This document shows positions 7,706 to 16,811 of a DNA stretch of 40,952 nucleotides, piece after piece; within the stretch, counting starts at the first letter, position 1, and each line of letters starts with the position of its first letter. This DNA comes from Acidimicrobiales bacterium (lineage in GTDB: Bacteria > Actinomycetota > Acidimicrobiia > Acidimicrobiales > AC-9): positions 1 to 40,952 of the forward strand of contig DATBBR010000062.1 in NCBI GenBank assembly GCA_036270875.1, written 5' to 3'. The notes below the pieces were generated by a model that saw only the letters and a list, made by a program, of their open reading frames with translations, did not search any database and was not told the DNA's origin. The translations under genes were made by a program, and so were the position numbers.

Positions 7706-9381
7706 CGATCATCGGCGAGCGTCCGGCGACCATCGTTCACGAGCCTGACCACGAGGCCGAGCCCTCGGGGATCTACAAGTGGCTCACGAGCACCGACCAC
7801 AAGGTCATCGGCAAGAGCTACCTGATCACCTCGTTCCTCTTCTTCCTCCTGGCCGGCGTCCTGGCCATGGTCATGCGCACCCAGCTGACCGAGCCCAACA
7901 GCACCATCGTGAGCCAGCACGCGTACAACGAGCTGTTCACGATGCACGGCAGCCTGATGATGTACCTGTTCGCCGGGCCGTTCGCCTTCGGCGGCTTCGC
8001 CAACGTCATCGTGCCGCTCCAGGTGGGCGCCCCGGACATGGCCTTCCCCCGCCTGAACGCCCTGTCGTACTGGCTGTACCTGAGCGGCGGGCTCATGATG
8101 ATCTCGGGCTTCTTCACCGCCAGCGGCGCCGCCGACTTCGGCTGGGTGGCCTACGCGCCCCTCTCCAACGTGACGAGCACGCCAGGGGCGGGCCCGGACC
8201 TGTGGATCATGGCGCTGATCCTGACCGGGTTCTCGGCCATCTTCACCGGGGTCAACATCATCACCACCACGTTCTACCTGCGGGCGCCGGGCATGACGAT
8301 GTTCCGCGTCCCGATCTTCACCTGGAACATGGTCGTCACCGGGATCCTGATCCTCATCGCCTTCCCCGTCCTCACCAGCGCCCTCGTGCTGCTCATGGCC
8401 GACCGCCACTTGGGCACCCACGTCTTCACAGTGCAAGGCGGTGGTGTGCCCGTGCTCTGGCAGCATCTCTTCTGGTACTTCGGGCACCCGGAGGTGTACA
8501 TCCTCGCCTTGCCCTACTTCGGGATCGTGACGGAGATCCTGCCCGTCTTCTCCCGAAAGCCTGTCTTCAGCTACAAGGGCCTCGTCTTCGCGACCATGGC
8601 GATCGCGGGGCTGTCCACCGGTGTGTGGGCCCACCACATGTTCACCACGGGAGTGGTCCTGCTCCCATTCTTCAGCGGGCTCTCCTACCTCATCGCGGTG
8701 CCCACGGGGATCAAGTTCTTCGCGTGGATCGGGACGATGTGGCGCGGCCAGCTCACGTTCGAGACGCCGATGCTGTTCGCCATCGGGTTCCTGGTGACGT
8801 TCCTGCTCGGCGGCCTCTCGGGCGTGCTCCTGGCCTCGCCGCCGGTCGACTTCTTCGTCCACGACACCTACTTCGTGGTGGCCCACTTCCACAACGTGCT
8901 GTTCGGGACGGCGGTGTTCGCAGGCTTCGCCGGGATCTACTACTGGTATCCCAAGATCACCGGGCGCAAGCTCCACGAGGGGTGGGGCAAGTGGCACTTC
9001 TGGCTGACGCTGGTCGGGTTCACCGTCACGTTCATGCCCCAGTACCTGCTCGGGCTCAAGGGCATGCCCCGCCGCATCGCCGTGTACTCGCCCACCGACG
9101 GGTTCACCTTCCTCAGCCGCATCTCGACGGCGGGGGCCTACATCCTGTTCCTGTCCGTGGTGTGCCTCCTGATCAACTTCTACGTCTCCTGGCGCCGACC
9201 GATACCCGCCGGTCCCAATCCGTGGGACGGGCACACCCTGGAGTGGGCAGCCGACTCGCCGCCCGCACACCACAATTTCGAGCGGCTCCCCCTCATCCGG
9301 TCCGAGCGCCCGGTGTGGGACATGAACCACGGAGAGCCTGACGCCCCAGGGATCGAGGGACCGACTGGGGTCACGGTTTGA
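7702..9381 (+). CDS. ctaD: Cytochrome c oxidase subunit I
   Basis: A 559-residue heme-copper oxidase core with about 12 membrane helices. Key residues seen are the heme a ligand in [10 protein letters not shown], the D-channel entrance in [11 protein letters not shown], the HPEVY segment containing the channel glutamate and the CuB His-Tyr pair, the CuB histidines in [10 protein letters not shown], and the heme ligands near [11 protein letters not shown]. The presence of both D-channel acid and HPEV glutamate makes it an A-type aa3 oxidase that reduces oxygen to water and pumps protons. It is the middle gene of ctaC-ctaD-ctaF, overlapping both neighbours, so translation is coupled. Confidence 0.97.
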   Translation: MTIIGERPATIVHEPDHEAEPSGIYKWLTSTDHKVIGKSYLITSFLFFLLAGVLAMVMRTQLTEPNSTIVSQHAYNELFTMHGSLMMYLFAGPFAFGGFANVIVPLQVGAPDMAFPRLNALSYWLYLSGGLMMISGFFTASGAADFGWVAYAPLSNVTSTPGAGPDLWIMALILTGFSAIFTGVNIITTTFYLRAPGMTMFRVPIFTWNMVVTGILILIAFPVLTSALVLLMADRHLGTHVFTVQGGGVPVLWQHLFWYFGHPEVYILALPYFGIVTEILPVFSRKPVFSYKGLVFATMAIAGLSTGVWAHHMFTTGVVLLPFFSGLSYLIAVPTGIKFFAWIGTMWRGQLTFETPMLFAIGFLVTFLLGGLSGVLLASPPVDFFVHDTYFVVAHFHNVLFGTAVFAGFAGIYYWYPKITGRKLHEGWGKWHFWLTLVGFTVTFMPQYLLGLKGMPRRIAVYSPTDGFTFLSRISTAGAYILFLSVVCLLINFYVSWRRPIPAGPNPWDGHTLEWAADSPPAHHNFERLPLIRSERPVWDMNHGEPDAPGIEGPTGVTV

Positions 9382-9839
9382 TGAGCAACGTCCCGCCCGA
9401 GGGCACCATCCCGGAGGACAAGGCGTTCACGCGACGCCGGCGGGCCTGGATCGTCGAGGCCCGGTTCCTGGTCGGCGTGGCCGTCTTCTTCGCCGCCGTC
9501 TGCGCCATGTACTGGTTCGGGTCCTACGAGAACGCAGGGACCGTCCTGCTCGTCTTCACCGCCTTCCTTGGTCTCCTCCCCGGGGGCTACCTGCTGTGGT
9601 GGTCACGGCGCATGCGCCCTCGGCCGGAGGACCGCGATGATGCTGTCCTCGACGAGGGGGCCGGCCACATCGGCGCTTTTCCCGACTCGAGCATCTGGCC
9701 CTTCATCTTCGGCATCGGCGCCGGCGTCTTGGCGTCGGGCTTCGTGTTCGGGGCCTGGCTCTGGGTCCTGGGCGTGAGCATGATCATCTCGGCCATCGTC
9801 GGCGTCGTGATCGAGAGCCGCCGCGGCGGCACCGTCTGA
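9381..9839 (+). CDS. ctaF: Actinobacterial cytochrome c oxidase subunit IV
   Basis: A 152-residue protein with four predicted transmembrane helices in two pairs (about 30-50, 55-75, 102-122 and 124-145), matching the actinobacterial CtaF family. It is a non-catalytic subunit that stabilises the oxidase. The start overlaps the ctaD stop by one base (TGATG). It ends the plus-strand half of the oxidase genes. Subunit III is encoded 4 kb away on the other strand. Confidence 0.88.
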   Translation: MSNVPPEGTIPEDKAFTRRRRAWIVEARFLVGVAVFFAAVCAMYWFGSYENAGTVLLVFTAFLGLLPGGYLLWWSRRMRPRPEDRDDAVLDEGAGHIGAFPDSSIWPFIFGIGAGVLASGFVFGAWLWVLGVSMIISAIVGVVIESRRGGTV

Positions 9840-9867
9840 GCACGGAGTTCCCGCCGGACGTCGGTGC

Positions 9868-9931
9868 GGGAGCGTCACCCTCGGCTTGGCCCCGTTCTTT
9901 CGAAATGGGGGCCAGCCGAGGTGCCGCTCCC
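9868..9931. terminator. Long compound hairpin, probable bidirectional terminator
   Basis: Nested arms pair as GGGAGCG (9868-9874) with CGCTCCC (9925-9931), CCTCGGC (9879-9885) with GCCGAGG (9915-9921), and GGCCCC (9888-9893) with GGGGCC (9908-9913). The apical loop carries the palindrome TTTCGAAA. It lies 29 bases past the ctaF stop. The structure is nearly symmetric, so it could stop transcription from both sides. Confidence 0.6.
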
Positions 9932-10164
9932 TCGCCTCCTACAAGCGAGGCAGTGGAGCCCGCCCGTCAGAGCGCCCTGAACGCGACACGTTCGCTCATC
10001 GACGGCCTCAGCAGCTCCTCAGCAGCTCGTCGCGATCGGGGCACAGAAACCTCGGCGGCGAAGGCGCAAAGGGCCGAGCTCACCGGGCGAGCTGGCCGGC
10101 GCATCGGCGGCGATTTCGTAGAACGCCGACGATGCGACCGGGCCAGATCGCCCGCGCGGGCCGG

Positions 10165-10181
10165 CCGGCGCTGGACGCCGG
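10165..10181 (-). terminator. Short hairpin after qcrB
   Basis: CCGGCG (10165-10170) and CGCCGG (10176-10181) are perfect arms around a 5-base loop, directly after the qcrB stop. No T-run follows. Confidence 0.4.
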
Positions 10182-10183
10182 GG

Positions 10184-11821
10184 TCAGCTGCTGCCGGCGG
10201 GCCGGTGCCGGGGCCGCAGGAGGCCTCCGAACCGGCGCGGAGGCGTGACGCCGGTGGCCTCCGAGCGGTCGGCTCCGACGCCGACCTCCTCCTCGCCGCC
10301 CTCCGGCCCACGGCCGCCACCGCGGCGCACCGCCTCTTCCGGCAGCTCCTCGGGCGGCGGCTCGCGGACGTCGTCGCCGGGGTGGATGTCGGCCGGGACC
10401 GTCGTGTACCCGCCGTCGGGCGACCGCACGACAACGTTCGAGCGCTTGCGCAGTCCCGCGCTCGGAGCACGCGACAGCTCCTTGCAGATCTGGTACGTCG
10501 CCAGGCCCACCACGATGGGAATCGTGGGGGTCCCGATGCGGAACGTCCACAGGACCCCGTTGAGCGACACCTTGAGGGTGTTGGCCAGGACGTCGGTCGA
10601 GCTGGCGAAGAACAGCATCACGTAGAACGTAAGGACGCCGACCCCGAGCCCGGTGCGGACAGGTCGATCGCGGGGCCGGTCGAGCAGGTGGTGCTCCTGG
10701 GTCTTGTCCTCCGGCCTGAACCTGGCCTCGATGAACGGCCAAGCGTAGAGGATGCCGAAGGTGAGCCCGGGCAGGATGACTGCCGGGTAGAAGGGGGCCG
10801 AGATCAGGTACCGGCTGGCGAACTGGGTCTCCCACGCGGGCATGATCCGCAGGGCCCCGTCCAGCCACCCCATGTACCAGTCGGGCTGCACGGCATAGCT
10901 GACCTTGAAAGGCTCATAGGAGCCGTAGAGCCAGATGGGGTTGATCTGGAACAGGCCCCCGAGCAGGGCGAGACCGGCGAAGATGATGAAGAAGTACCCG
11001 GTCGTCTTGGCCACGTAGGTCGGCCAGAAGGACGACCCCACCACGGTTCGGTTCGTTTTCTCCTTCCCCGGGAAGTCGGTGTGCTTCTGGTGCCACATGA
11101 TCCCCAGGTGGGCGGCGAGGAGGCCGGCGATCACAGCGGGGATGATGAGGATGTGCAGCGAGTAGAAGCGGGGGATGATGTCGCCGTTGCCGGGGAAGTT
11201 GCCGCCCCACAGGAGAAAAGCCCCCCACGTCCCGATGATCGGGATGGACAGGAATATCGAGAAGGCGATGCGCAGGCCCGCGCCCGAGATCTGGTCGTCC
11301 GGAAGCGAGTACCCGATAAACCCGTTGACGATGACCAGGATCAGCATGGTGAGCCCGATCATGTAGTTGAGCTCCCGGGGCCGGCGGAAGGCCCCGGTGA
11401 AGAAGATCCGGCACAGGTGCACGACCACGGCGGCGGCGAAGATGTCGGCCGCCCAGTGGTGCATCTGACGCATGACCAGGCCGGCCCGCACGTTGAGGCT
11501 GAGGTCCACCGTCGACTGGTAGGCCTCCGAGACCCGCTGGCCCCGCAACGGGACATAGCTGCCGTTGTAGACGACCTCGTGGGTCGACGGCACGAAGAAC
11601 AGCGTGAGGAAGATCCCCGTGATGATGAGGATCACGAAGGAGTACATGGCGATCTCGCCGAGCAGGAAGGACCAGTGGTCGGGGAAGATCTTGTTCAGCG
11701 TGGTCTTCCCGAACCGGGCCACACCGAAGCGGTCGTCGACCCACCGCGCCAGCTCGATGGTGCGGTCCTCGACCGAAGGACGCGGCTTGTCGCGTGACTT
11801 CATCGTCGGTCGCTTGATCAC
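10184..11821 (-). CDS. qcrB: Cytochrome bc complex cytochrome b subunit
   Basis: About 545 residues. The first 420 or so form the cytochrome b core with eight or nine helices. Heme-ligand histidine pairs lie in QMHHWAADIF...VHLCR and SLHILIIP...AHLGIMWHQ. The quinol-site motif reads PDWYMGW in place of PEWY. The last 80 residues are charged and disordered (EPPPEELPEEAVRRGGG), an extension common in actinobacteria. The GTG start shares a base with the qcrA stop (TAGTG); an ATG six codons later is the alternative. It oxidises menaquinol and passes electrons to the Rieske protein. Confidence 0.95.
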   Translation of the reverse strand: MIKRPTMKSRDKPRPSVEDRTIELARWVDDRFGVARFGKTTLNKIFPDHWSFLLGEIAMYSFVILIITGIFLTLFFVPSTHEVVYNGSYVPLRGQRVSEAYQSTVDLSLNVRAGLVMRQMHHWAADIFAAAVVVHLCRIFFTGAFRRPRELNYMIGLTMLILVIVNGFIGYSLPDDQISGAGLRIAFSIFLSIPIIGTWGAFLLWGGNFPGNGDIIPRFYSLHILIIPAVIAGLLAAHLGIMWHQKHTDFPGKEKTNRTVVGSSFWPTYVAKTTGYFFIIFAGLALLGGLFQINPIWLYGSYEPFKVSYAVQPDWYMGWLDGALRIMPAWETQFASRYLISAPFYPAVILPGLTFGILYAWPFIEARFRPEDKTQEHHLLDRPRDRPVRTGLGVGVLTFYVMLFFASSTDVLANTLKVSLNGVLWTFRIGTPTIPIVVGLATYQICKELSRAPSAGLRKRSNVVVRSPDGGYTTVPADIHPGDDVREPPPEELPEEAVRRGGGRGPEGGEEEVGVGADRSEATGVTPPRRFGGLLRPRHRPAGSS

Positions 11822-12846
11822 TATCCCGCCGCCTTGTTCTTCGGTGGGTTCAACGTCGTCGACGTGTTGCGTTCCCAGTACCCCGGACCGACCGGCTCCT
11901 GGTAGTCCGACTGGGCCCTCAGGAATCCGTCGCCGTTGTCCATGATCGGGAGCTGGGGTATGAGGCGGGGCGCGGGGCCGAAGATCGGTCGGGCTCCGTT
12001 GAGGATCGTGAACACCGACTGGTGGCACGGGCAGAGCAGCTGCTGCACCTGCTGCTGGTACAGGCTCACCGGGCAGCCGGCATGGGTGCACAGCTTGGAG
12101 TAGGCGAGGTAGCCGTGTGGTGACCACGTCTCCCGCCCCGGCAGGGTGGTGATGGGCACCGACGACGCTCTGATGAGCAGCGTCTGGGACACGGCATCGC
12201 CCTCGTGGCCCTCCGGGAACACGGTCAGCACCCCACCCACGTCGACGTCGTCGGCCATAACCGGATTGCCGTCGATGCGGACCAACCGGGAGCCCGGACG
12301 AAACTGGGTGAAGTCCAGCGCGTTCCCCGGCCTCGGATTGTAGAGAGAGCGGATGAACGGGAAGATGCCGACGATCGAGAAGACCGTTATGGCCGCACCG
12401 AGCAGCTTGCCGAGGAAGCCTCGTCGCTCGACGGCCACCGCGCCTCTCGAGAAGGCGGCGCCGAAGGCCTCCTTGTCCTCCTCGGTGGTGGGCAGCTCGT
12501 GGCGATCCTCGCGGAATGGTCCTTGCGGCATGAGGTACTTGCCCCAGGCGGCGACGCCAATGCCGATGCCGGCCAGGCCCACCCCCAGCAGGGCCCCCTC
12601 AGCTTGGGTCTGGCCGCCCAGCGAGTAGATGATGGCCAGGCCGATGGTGGCCAGCACGCTGACGGCGAAGCACAGGGCGACGAAGTTCTCGACCCGGCGC
12701 GGGCGCTGGACCGGGATCTCGAGGCGGAGGTCCTCGACCGCCGTGGCCGTGCCACCGCCGGAGCTCGTGCTGCCCGGGCCAGCGCCACCCGCGCCGCCTG
12801 AGCTCACCTGCTCGCTCCTGCTCTCATCCTCGCCGCCAGGGCTCAC
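11821..12846 (-). CDS. qcrA: Rieske iron-sulfur subunit of the cytochrome bc complex
   Basis: A 341-residue protein with the long actinobacterial form: a Gly/Ser-rich N-terminus, three transmembrane helices (about 52-75, 82-105 and 138-160) and a C-terminal Rieske domain. The 2Fe-2S ligands are in CTHAGCPV and CPCHQS. It carries electrons from menaquinol to the diheme cytochrome. The GTG start overlaps the qcrC stop by four bases (GTGA), and the stop overlaps the qcrB start, so the three subunits are translationally coupled. Confidence 0.95.
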   Translation of the reverse strand: MSPGGEDESRSEQVSSGGAGGAGPGSTSSGGGTATAVEDLRLEIPVQRPRRVENFVALCFAVSVLATIGLAIIYSLGGQTQAEGALLGVGLAGIGIGVAAWGKYLMPQGPFREDRHELPTTEEDKEAFGAAFSRGAVAVERRGFLGKLLGAAITVFSIVGIFPFIRSLYNPRPGNALDFTQFRPGSRLVRIDGNPVMADDVDVGGVLTVFPEGHEGDAVSQTLLIRASSVPITTLPGRETWSPHGYLAYSKLCTHAGCPVSLYQQQVQQLLCPCHQSVFTILNGARPIFGPAPRLIPQLPIMDNGDGFLRAQSDYQEPVGPGYWERNTSTTLNPPKNKAAG

Positions 12847-13817
12847 GTTTCAACCTTCTCGGTGGTCTCTGTCCGCGGGGCACCAGGGGCACTCGTACCC
12901 GCGTCCGCTGTTGGAGAGGCAGGGGGCCGGCTGTCGGCATCGGGGGCACCGCTCGTGGAGTCTGAACTGTTCGGTCCTGCTCTGATCCCGATCCAGTAGG
13001 CCGCGAGTATCAGCACGCCGAGGCCCACCACGATGGCGATGAAGCCCTCCGTCACCGGCCCCACGTGACCCAGCCCGAGGCCTCCCGGGTTGGCAGGATG
13101 CTGCAGGTAGGTCACGTAGCGCACGATGTCGTTGACGTTCTGGTCGCTCAGGGTGCCGGGCCCGAACCGCGGCATGTTCCCCGGCCCCGTCCGCATGGCC
13201 TCGGCGATCTGCGTCGGCGTCGCCTGGTAGAGGGACGGGGCGAAGGCGCTGTTGGCCAGGGCGTCACCGACCCCGGTGATCACGTGGCAGCCGGCGCAGT
13301 TCAGCCCGAACAGGTCGTTGCCGCTCGACTGGCTGGCCGACGCGGTGTTCACGACGGGGATGCCCGGCCCTCCCGCCCCGAAGGACGTGACAAAGGAGAC
13401 GATGGCGAGCTGTTGGGTCCTGCTGAACAGCACGGGCTTGCGCACCGCCTGGGCGCCCGGGTACGCCAGCGGCATCCGCCCCGTCGAGACCCAGAAGTCG
13501 ACGGTCGCCGCGCCCACCCCGACCAGGTTGGGGCCCCGGTCGCTCCCCTCGGCGCTCAGCCCGTGGCAGCTGGAGCAGTTGTTGATGAACAGCTGCTGTC
13601 CCGTCCCCGCCAGCGCGGTCGGAACCGGCAGCGTCGACGAGGTGGTCGCGGGGTTGGCGACAGAGGTAGGCGTCGATGAGGCCCCGCCTGGAGTGGTGGT
13701 CGGAACGGTGGCCGGCTGCGCCCGCGCTGGCGTCGGGCTGCCTCCGAACGACAGCAGGCCCAGGGCGACCACGAAGGCCACCAGGGCAGCGGGGAGGAGG
13801 AGTCGATTGCGCATCAC
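12843..13817 (-). CDS. qcrC: Diheme cytochrome c subunit of the bc complex
   Basis: A 324-residue protein with an N-terminal signal or anchor helix, a Pro/Thr/Ser-rich linker, and two cytochrome c domains marked by CSSCH (about residue 83) and CAGCH (about 175). A C-terminal transmembrane helix (FIAIVVGLGVLILAAYWIG) and a disordered acidic tail follow. In actinobacteria this subunit bridges complex III directly to the CuA site of complex IV, replacing a soluble cytochrome c, and no soluble cytochrome c is encoded here. The start is GTG 13817 or ATG 13814, three codon-lengths or less past the ctaE stop. Confidence 0.95.
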   Translation of the reverse strand: MMRNRLLLPAALVAFVVALGLLSFGGSPTPARAQPATVPTTTPGGASSTPTSVANPATTSSTLPVPTALAGTGQQLFINNCSSCHGLSAEGSDRGPNLVGVGAATVDFWVSTGRMPLAYPGAQAVRKPVLFSRTQQLAIVSFVTSFGAGGPGIPVVNTASASQSSGNDLFGLNCAGCHVITGVGDALANSAFAPSLYQATPTQIAEAMRTGPGNMPRFGPGTLSDQNVNDIVRYVTYLQHPANPGGLGLGHVGPVTEGFIAIVVGLGVLILAAYWIGIRAGPNSSDSTSGAPDADSRPPASPTADAGTSAPGAPRTETTEKVET

Positions 13818-13820
13818 GGT

Positions 13821-14420
13821 CTAGTGGAGGAGGAACAGCGAAGCGTAGAGAGCTACCCAGACGATGTCGACGAAATGCCAGTAGTAGGCGACGGCCTGGA
13901 ACGCGGGAACCTCGCCCGGGTCGCCGCGGGGGCCGATCATGCGCCCCAGGAGAGCGACCATCGCCAGCAGGCCCAGGGTGACGTGGAGTGCGTGCAGGCC
14001 CGTCATCATGAAGAACATCGACCCGTAGGCGTTGGTCTTGGGAGTGAAGTCGACCGTCAGCCACTCGTACAGCTGGTTGGCGACGAACGCCGCCCCCAGC
14101 AGGAAGCTCATGATCGTCCAGAAGCGGGCCGAGCTCCGGAGGAACTTCTCCTCCTGCCACACCGCGTGCTGCATGGTCACGCTGGACATGACCAGGATGA
14201 AGGTGAAGATGCCCGCCCGGATGGGATCGACGTGGGTCGCCGTGGGCGGCCAGGGGTTCCCGTCGTGGGCGCGGATGGTGAAGTAGGACGCGAACAGCCC
14301 GCTGAAGAACATGAGCTCGGAGGCCAGCCAGATGATGGTCCCGACGCCCACCATGGACGGGCGCTTGGCGTGCGCCGGTCCGAAGCCCGGGGTCCCCTCG
14401 ACCGGGATGGCCTGAGTCAC
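13821..14420 (-). CDS. ctaE: Cytochrome c oxidase subunit III
   Basis: A 199-residue protein with five transmembrane helices, the short bacterial form lacking the first two helices of the mitochondrial subunit. Recognisable segments include WLASELMFFSGLFASYF, TGLHALHVTLGLLAM and YWHFVDIVWVALYASLF. It stabilises subunit I and its proton uptake. It leads the conserved actinobacterial order ctaE-qcrC-qcrA-qcrB. The GTG start lies only 11 bases after the helD stop, so it probably shares a transcript with helD. No separate strong promoter is seen in between. Confidence 0.95.
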   Translation of the reverse strand: MTQAIPVEGTPGFGPAHAKRPSMVGVGTIIWLASELMFFSGLFASYFTIRAHDGNPWPPTATHVDPIRAGIFTFILVMSSVTMQHAVWQEEKFLRSSARFWTIMSFLLGAAFVANQLYEWLTVDFTPKTNAYGSMFFMMTGLHALHVTLGLLAMVALLGRMIGPRGDPGEVPAFQAVAYYWHFVDIVWVALYASLFLLH

Positions 14421-14431
14421 GGGTCCAGTTC

Positions 14432-16699
14432 TTAGTCGAAGGGGCCGCTACCGATCACATCGGCGCCGACCGGCTCCGGCGAGCCCGTGGAGGGGGCCAT
14501 GGCCGACGGCAGGGGATGCTCGTGCACGACAGTCAAACGCCGGGTGGCGCGGGTCAAGGCGACGTAGAGGGCCCGCAGTCCCTGGGGCTCCTCGTCGACG
14601 ATCGAGGCGGGCTCCACCACGACCACCGAGTCGAACTCGAGGCCCTTGACCACCTCGACGGGGACCACGGTGATGGCGAAGTCGAGCCCGTCCCGGCTGG
14701 CGTCGCCGAACGAGAGCCCGGCTCGGCTCAGCCCCTCGGCCAGCGCCGGCGCCAGCGAGCCGGGAGCGACCACTCCAACGGTGCCGCCCCGGACCAGGGC
14801 CGCCTCCCTGGCCGACCGCGCCACGACCTCGGCGACGAGGCCGCCCGGACCGGCGGCGACCACTGCCGGGGCCTCACCTGTCACCCGCACCGAGCGAGGT
14901 GGATCGACCCACGGTGCTGCCACCCGGAGGACGTGGCTCGACACCCTCATGACCTCGTCGGGCGTGCGGTAGTTGACGCTCAGTTCCACTGTCCGCGCCG
15001 CTCGTCCGGGTGCCAGGTGGGCCAGGACGTCCGTCCAGGCCTTGGGCGCAACCGGACCGGTCGCCTGGGCCAGGTCGCCGACGACGGTCATCGAGCCCGA
15101 CAGCGAGCGGCGCGACACCATGCGCAGCTGCATGGGCGACAGGTCCTGGGCCTCGTCCACCACGATGTGGCCGTACGAGCGAAGGTCGTCCTCGCCACCG
15201 GACGACACCGGCCCGAGCAGCACGCGGGCCTCGTCGATGAGGGGGATGTCGGCGACCGACCAGGGGATCTCGTCCAGCGAGCTGCTCCTGGGGCGATGCA
15301 GGGCGCCCACCTCGGGATCGGCCAGCCCGGCTCTGCGGCCGGCGAGGCGCAAGAGGGCGGGCGCCCCGTAGAGGTCGTGCAGCAGCTCCTCGGGCCGCAG
15401 GCGGGGCCACATGCGGTCGAGCGCCTCGGCCAGGGCCGGCACCCGGCGGACCTCGCTGATGAACTCGTCGTCCTCCAGCTCGAAGCCCGCGACGCGGTCG
15501 GCGGCGCCAGCGCGCGCCAACGACTCCCGGTACTGGGCCAGCAGGCGGCGCCCCACGAGGGTCTCCAGCTGCCGCCGCCGGGAGTTGTGGGTGCCCGGAC
15601 GCCGGCGGACCGCGGTCACCACCTCGGCCGAGACCTGGGCCGTGAAGCGGAGCACCGCAGACCCGAACGGCACCTCGACATCGCGGGTCAGCGCTCGTTG
15701 CCGGTCCCGCACCGCCCGGGCGATCAGCGTGGCCATCCGGATCTCGCCCTTCAGGGCGGCGGTGCCCGGGTCGTCCGATCCCCGGGCGTCGACGCCGGGT
15801 ACCAGGCTCTCGGCCGTGCCGAGCACGACGCCGTTCTCACCGAGGGACGGCAGGACCTGCTCGATGTAGCGGAGGAAGACCCGGTTGGGCCCCACGACGA
15901 GCAGGCCCTGGCGCTCCAGAGGGAACCGGTGCGTGTACAGCAGGTAGGCGGCGCGATGAAGGGCGACCGCGGTCTTGCCTGTGCCCGGACCACCCTGGAC
16001 GACGACCACACCGGGCAGCGGGGCTCGGATGATCTCGTCCTGCTCCCGCTGGACCGTCGCCACGATGTCACGCATGTGGCCGGAACGAGTCCGCTCGAGA
16101 GCCGCCAGCAGCGCTCCGGAGCCGACGCGACCCTCGGTGTCACCATCGGCCAGCCCGTCTTGGCCGCCCGGCTCCCCCGAGGGGAGCGTGAGGAGCTCGT
16201 CCTCGATGCCCAGCAGCCGCCGGCCGTCGGTCGAGAAGTGCCGCCGGCGGACGAGACCCATGGGGTGGCGGGCCGTCGCCCGATAGAAGGGCTCGGCGAT
16301 CGGCGCCCGCCAGTCCACCACCAGCGGCTCGTGGTCGGCCCCGGAGACGGCCAGCCGGCCGATGTAGAACGTCTCACCGGCGCCGTCGGTGTCTTCGGGC
16401 CGGGCTCCCGGGCCGGCGGTGCCCGCGGGCCGGCCTCCCGGGCCGGCGGCCGCCCCGTCAGGGCCGGCCCGGTCGATCCGGCCGAAGCACAGGGCGTGGC
16501 GACCGATCTCCAGCTGGTCGAGCCGCTGGAGGCTGGAGCGGACGATCACGTCCCGCTCCTGCCTGGCCTGGTGGGTGCCGCCCTTGCCCTGGTCGAGAAC
16601 CGCCTCCAACCGCCGGCGGGCGGCATCGCGCATAGCCGCCAGCCGCTCGTAGGCGTGGTCGATATAGGCCTGCTCGCTCTGGAGGTCGGGATGGGGCAC
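14432..16699 (-). CDS. helD: HelD-type RNA polymerase-recycling ATPase (superfamily 1 helicase-like)
   Basis: About 755 residues. The N-terminus (LQSEQAYIDHAYERLAAMRD) is the long coiled-coil arm typical of HelD. A DWRAPIAEPFY segment follows, and then the SF1 motor: Walker A GGPGTGKTAVALHRAAYLLY, Walker B VVDEAQDLSP, and motif VI YVALTRATRRL. HelD proteins insert into the secondary channel of RNA polymerase and use ATP to pull stalled polymerase off DNA. The Streptomyces relative HelR protects against rifamycins. The frame is open to 16954, but that overlaps hemE. GTG 16699 sits at the first homologous residue, and a TAGGGT box lies upstream, so I start there. It is unexpectedly placed directly before ctaE. 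Confidence 0.88.
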   Translation of the reverse strand: MPHPDLQSEQAYIDHAYERLAAMRDAARRRLEAVLDQGKGGTHQARQERDVIVRSSLQRLDQLEIGRHALCFGRIDRAGPDGAAAGPGGRPAGTAGPGARPEDTDGAGETFYIGRLAVSGADHEPLVVDWRAPIAEPFYRATARHPMGLVRRRHFSTDGRRLLGIEDELLTLPSGEPGGQDGLADGDTEGRVGSGALLAALERTRSGHMRDIVATVQREQDEIIRAPLPGVVVVQGGPGTGKTAVALHRAAYLLYTHRFPLERQGLLVVGPNRVFLRYIEQVLPSLGENGVVLGTAESLVPGVDARGSDDPGTAALKGEIRMATLIARAVRDRQRALTRDVEVPFGSAVLRFTAQVSAEVVTAVRRRPGTHNSRRRQLETLVGRRLLAQYRESLARAGAADRVAGFELEDDEFISEVRRVPALAEALDRMWPRLRPEELLHDLYGAPALLRLAGRRAGLADPEVGALHRPRSSSLDEIPWSVADIPLIDEARVLLGPVSSGGEDDLRSYGHIVVDEAQDLSPMQLRMVSRRSLSGSMTVVGDLAQATGPVAPKAWTDVLAHLAPGRAARTVELSVNYRTPDEVMRVSSHVLRVAAPWVDPPRSVRVTGEAPAVVAAGPGGLVAEVVARSAREAALVRGGTVGVVAPGSLAPALAEGLSRAGLSFGDASRDGLDFAITVVPVEVVKGLEFDSVVVVEPASIVDEEPQGLRALYVALTRATRRLTVVHEHPLPSAMAPSTGSPEPVGADVIGSGPFD

Positions 16700-16739
16700 C
16701 GGCAGGTCCCGGGTCGGTCCACCGTGGGCGGGACCGTCA

Positions 16740-16745
16740 ACCCTA
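16740..16745 (-). promoter_or_regulatory. -10 box of helD
   Basis: TAGGGT on the minus strand, about 40 bases before the chosen helD start. It lies in the 112-bp divergent spacer shared with hemE. Confidence 0.4.
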
Positions 16746-16799
16746 ATACCGTTCAGCGTCGAAGCCGAATGCCGGGGGCGACTCCGCAGTCCGCGCAGG

Positions 16800-16805
16800 T
16801 AACGT
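16800..16805 (+). promoter_or_regulatory. -10 box of hemE
   Basis: TAACGT ends exactly six bases before the GTG start, the standard leaderless spacing. No ribosome site is visible. Confidence 0.5.
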
Positions 16806-16811
16806 CGCCGC

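Larger units (their letters stand above)
9840..10183. other. Non-coding spacer between convergent cta and qcr operons
   Basis: This 344-bp spacer separates two converging operons. It contains a long compound hairpin (9868-9931), a smaller inverted repeat CCTCGC/GCGAGG (9930-9950), an 11-bp direct duplication CCTCAGCAGCT (10006-10016 and 10017-10027), and a hairpin adjoining the qcrB stop (10165-10181). I see no convincing coding frame in it. The open frames that cross it continue as antisense to qcrB. Confidence 0.6.

Noticed and set aside
7657-9330. A 557-codon minus-strand open frame over ctaD
   Set aside because: It mirrors the third-codon-position GC bias of ctaD, and the product is a highly charged, low-complexity sequence.
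14432-16699. UvrD/PcrA DNA-repair helicase
   Set aside because: The long N-terminal coiled-coil arm and the DWRAPI segment are HelD features, despite the shared SF1 motor motifs.
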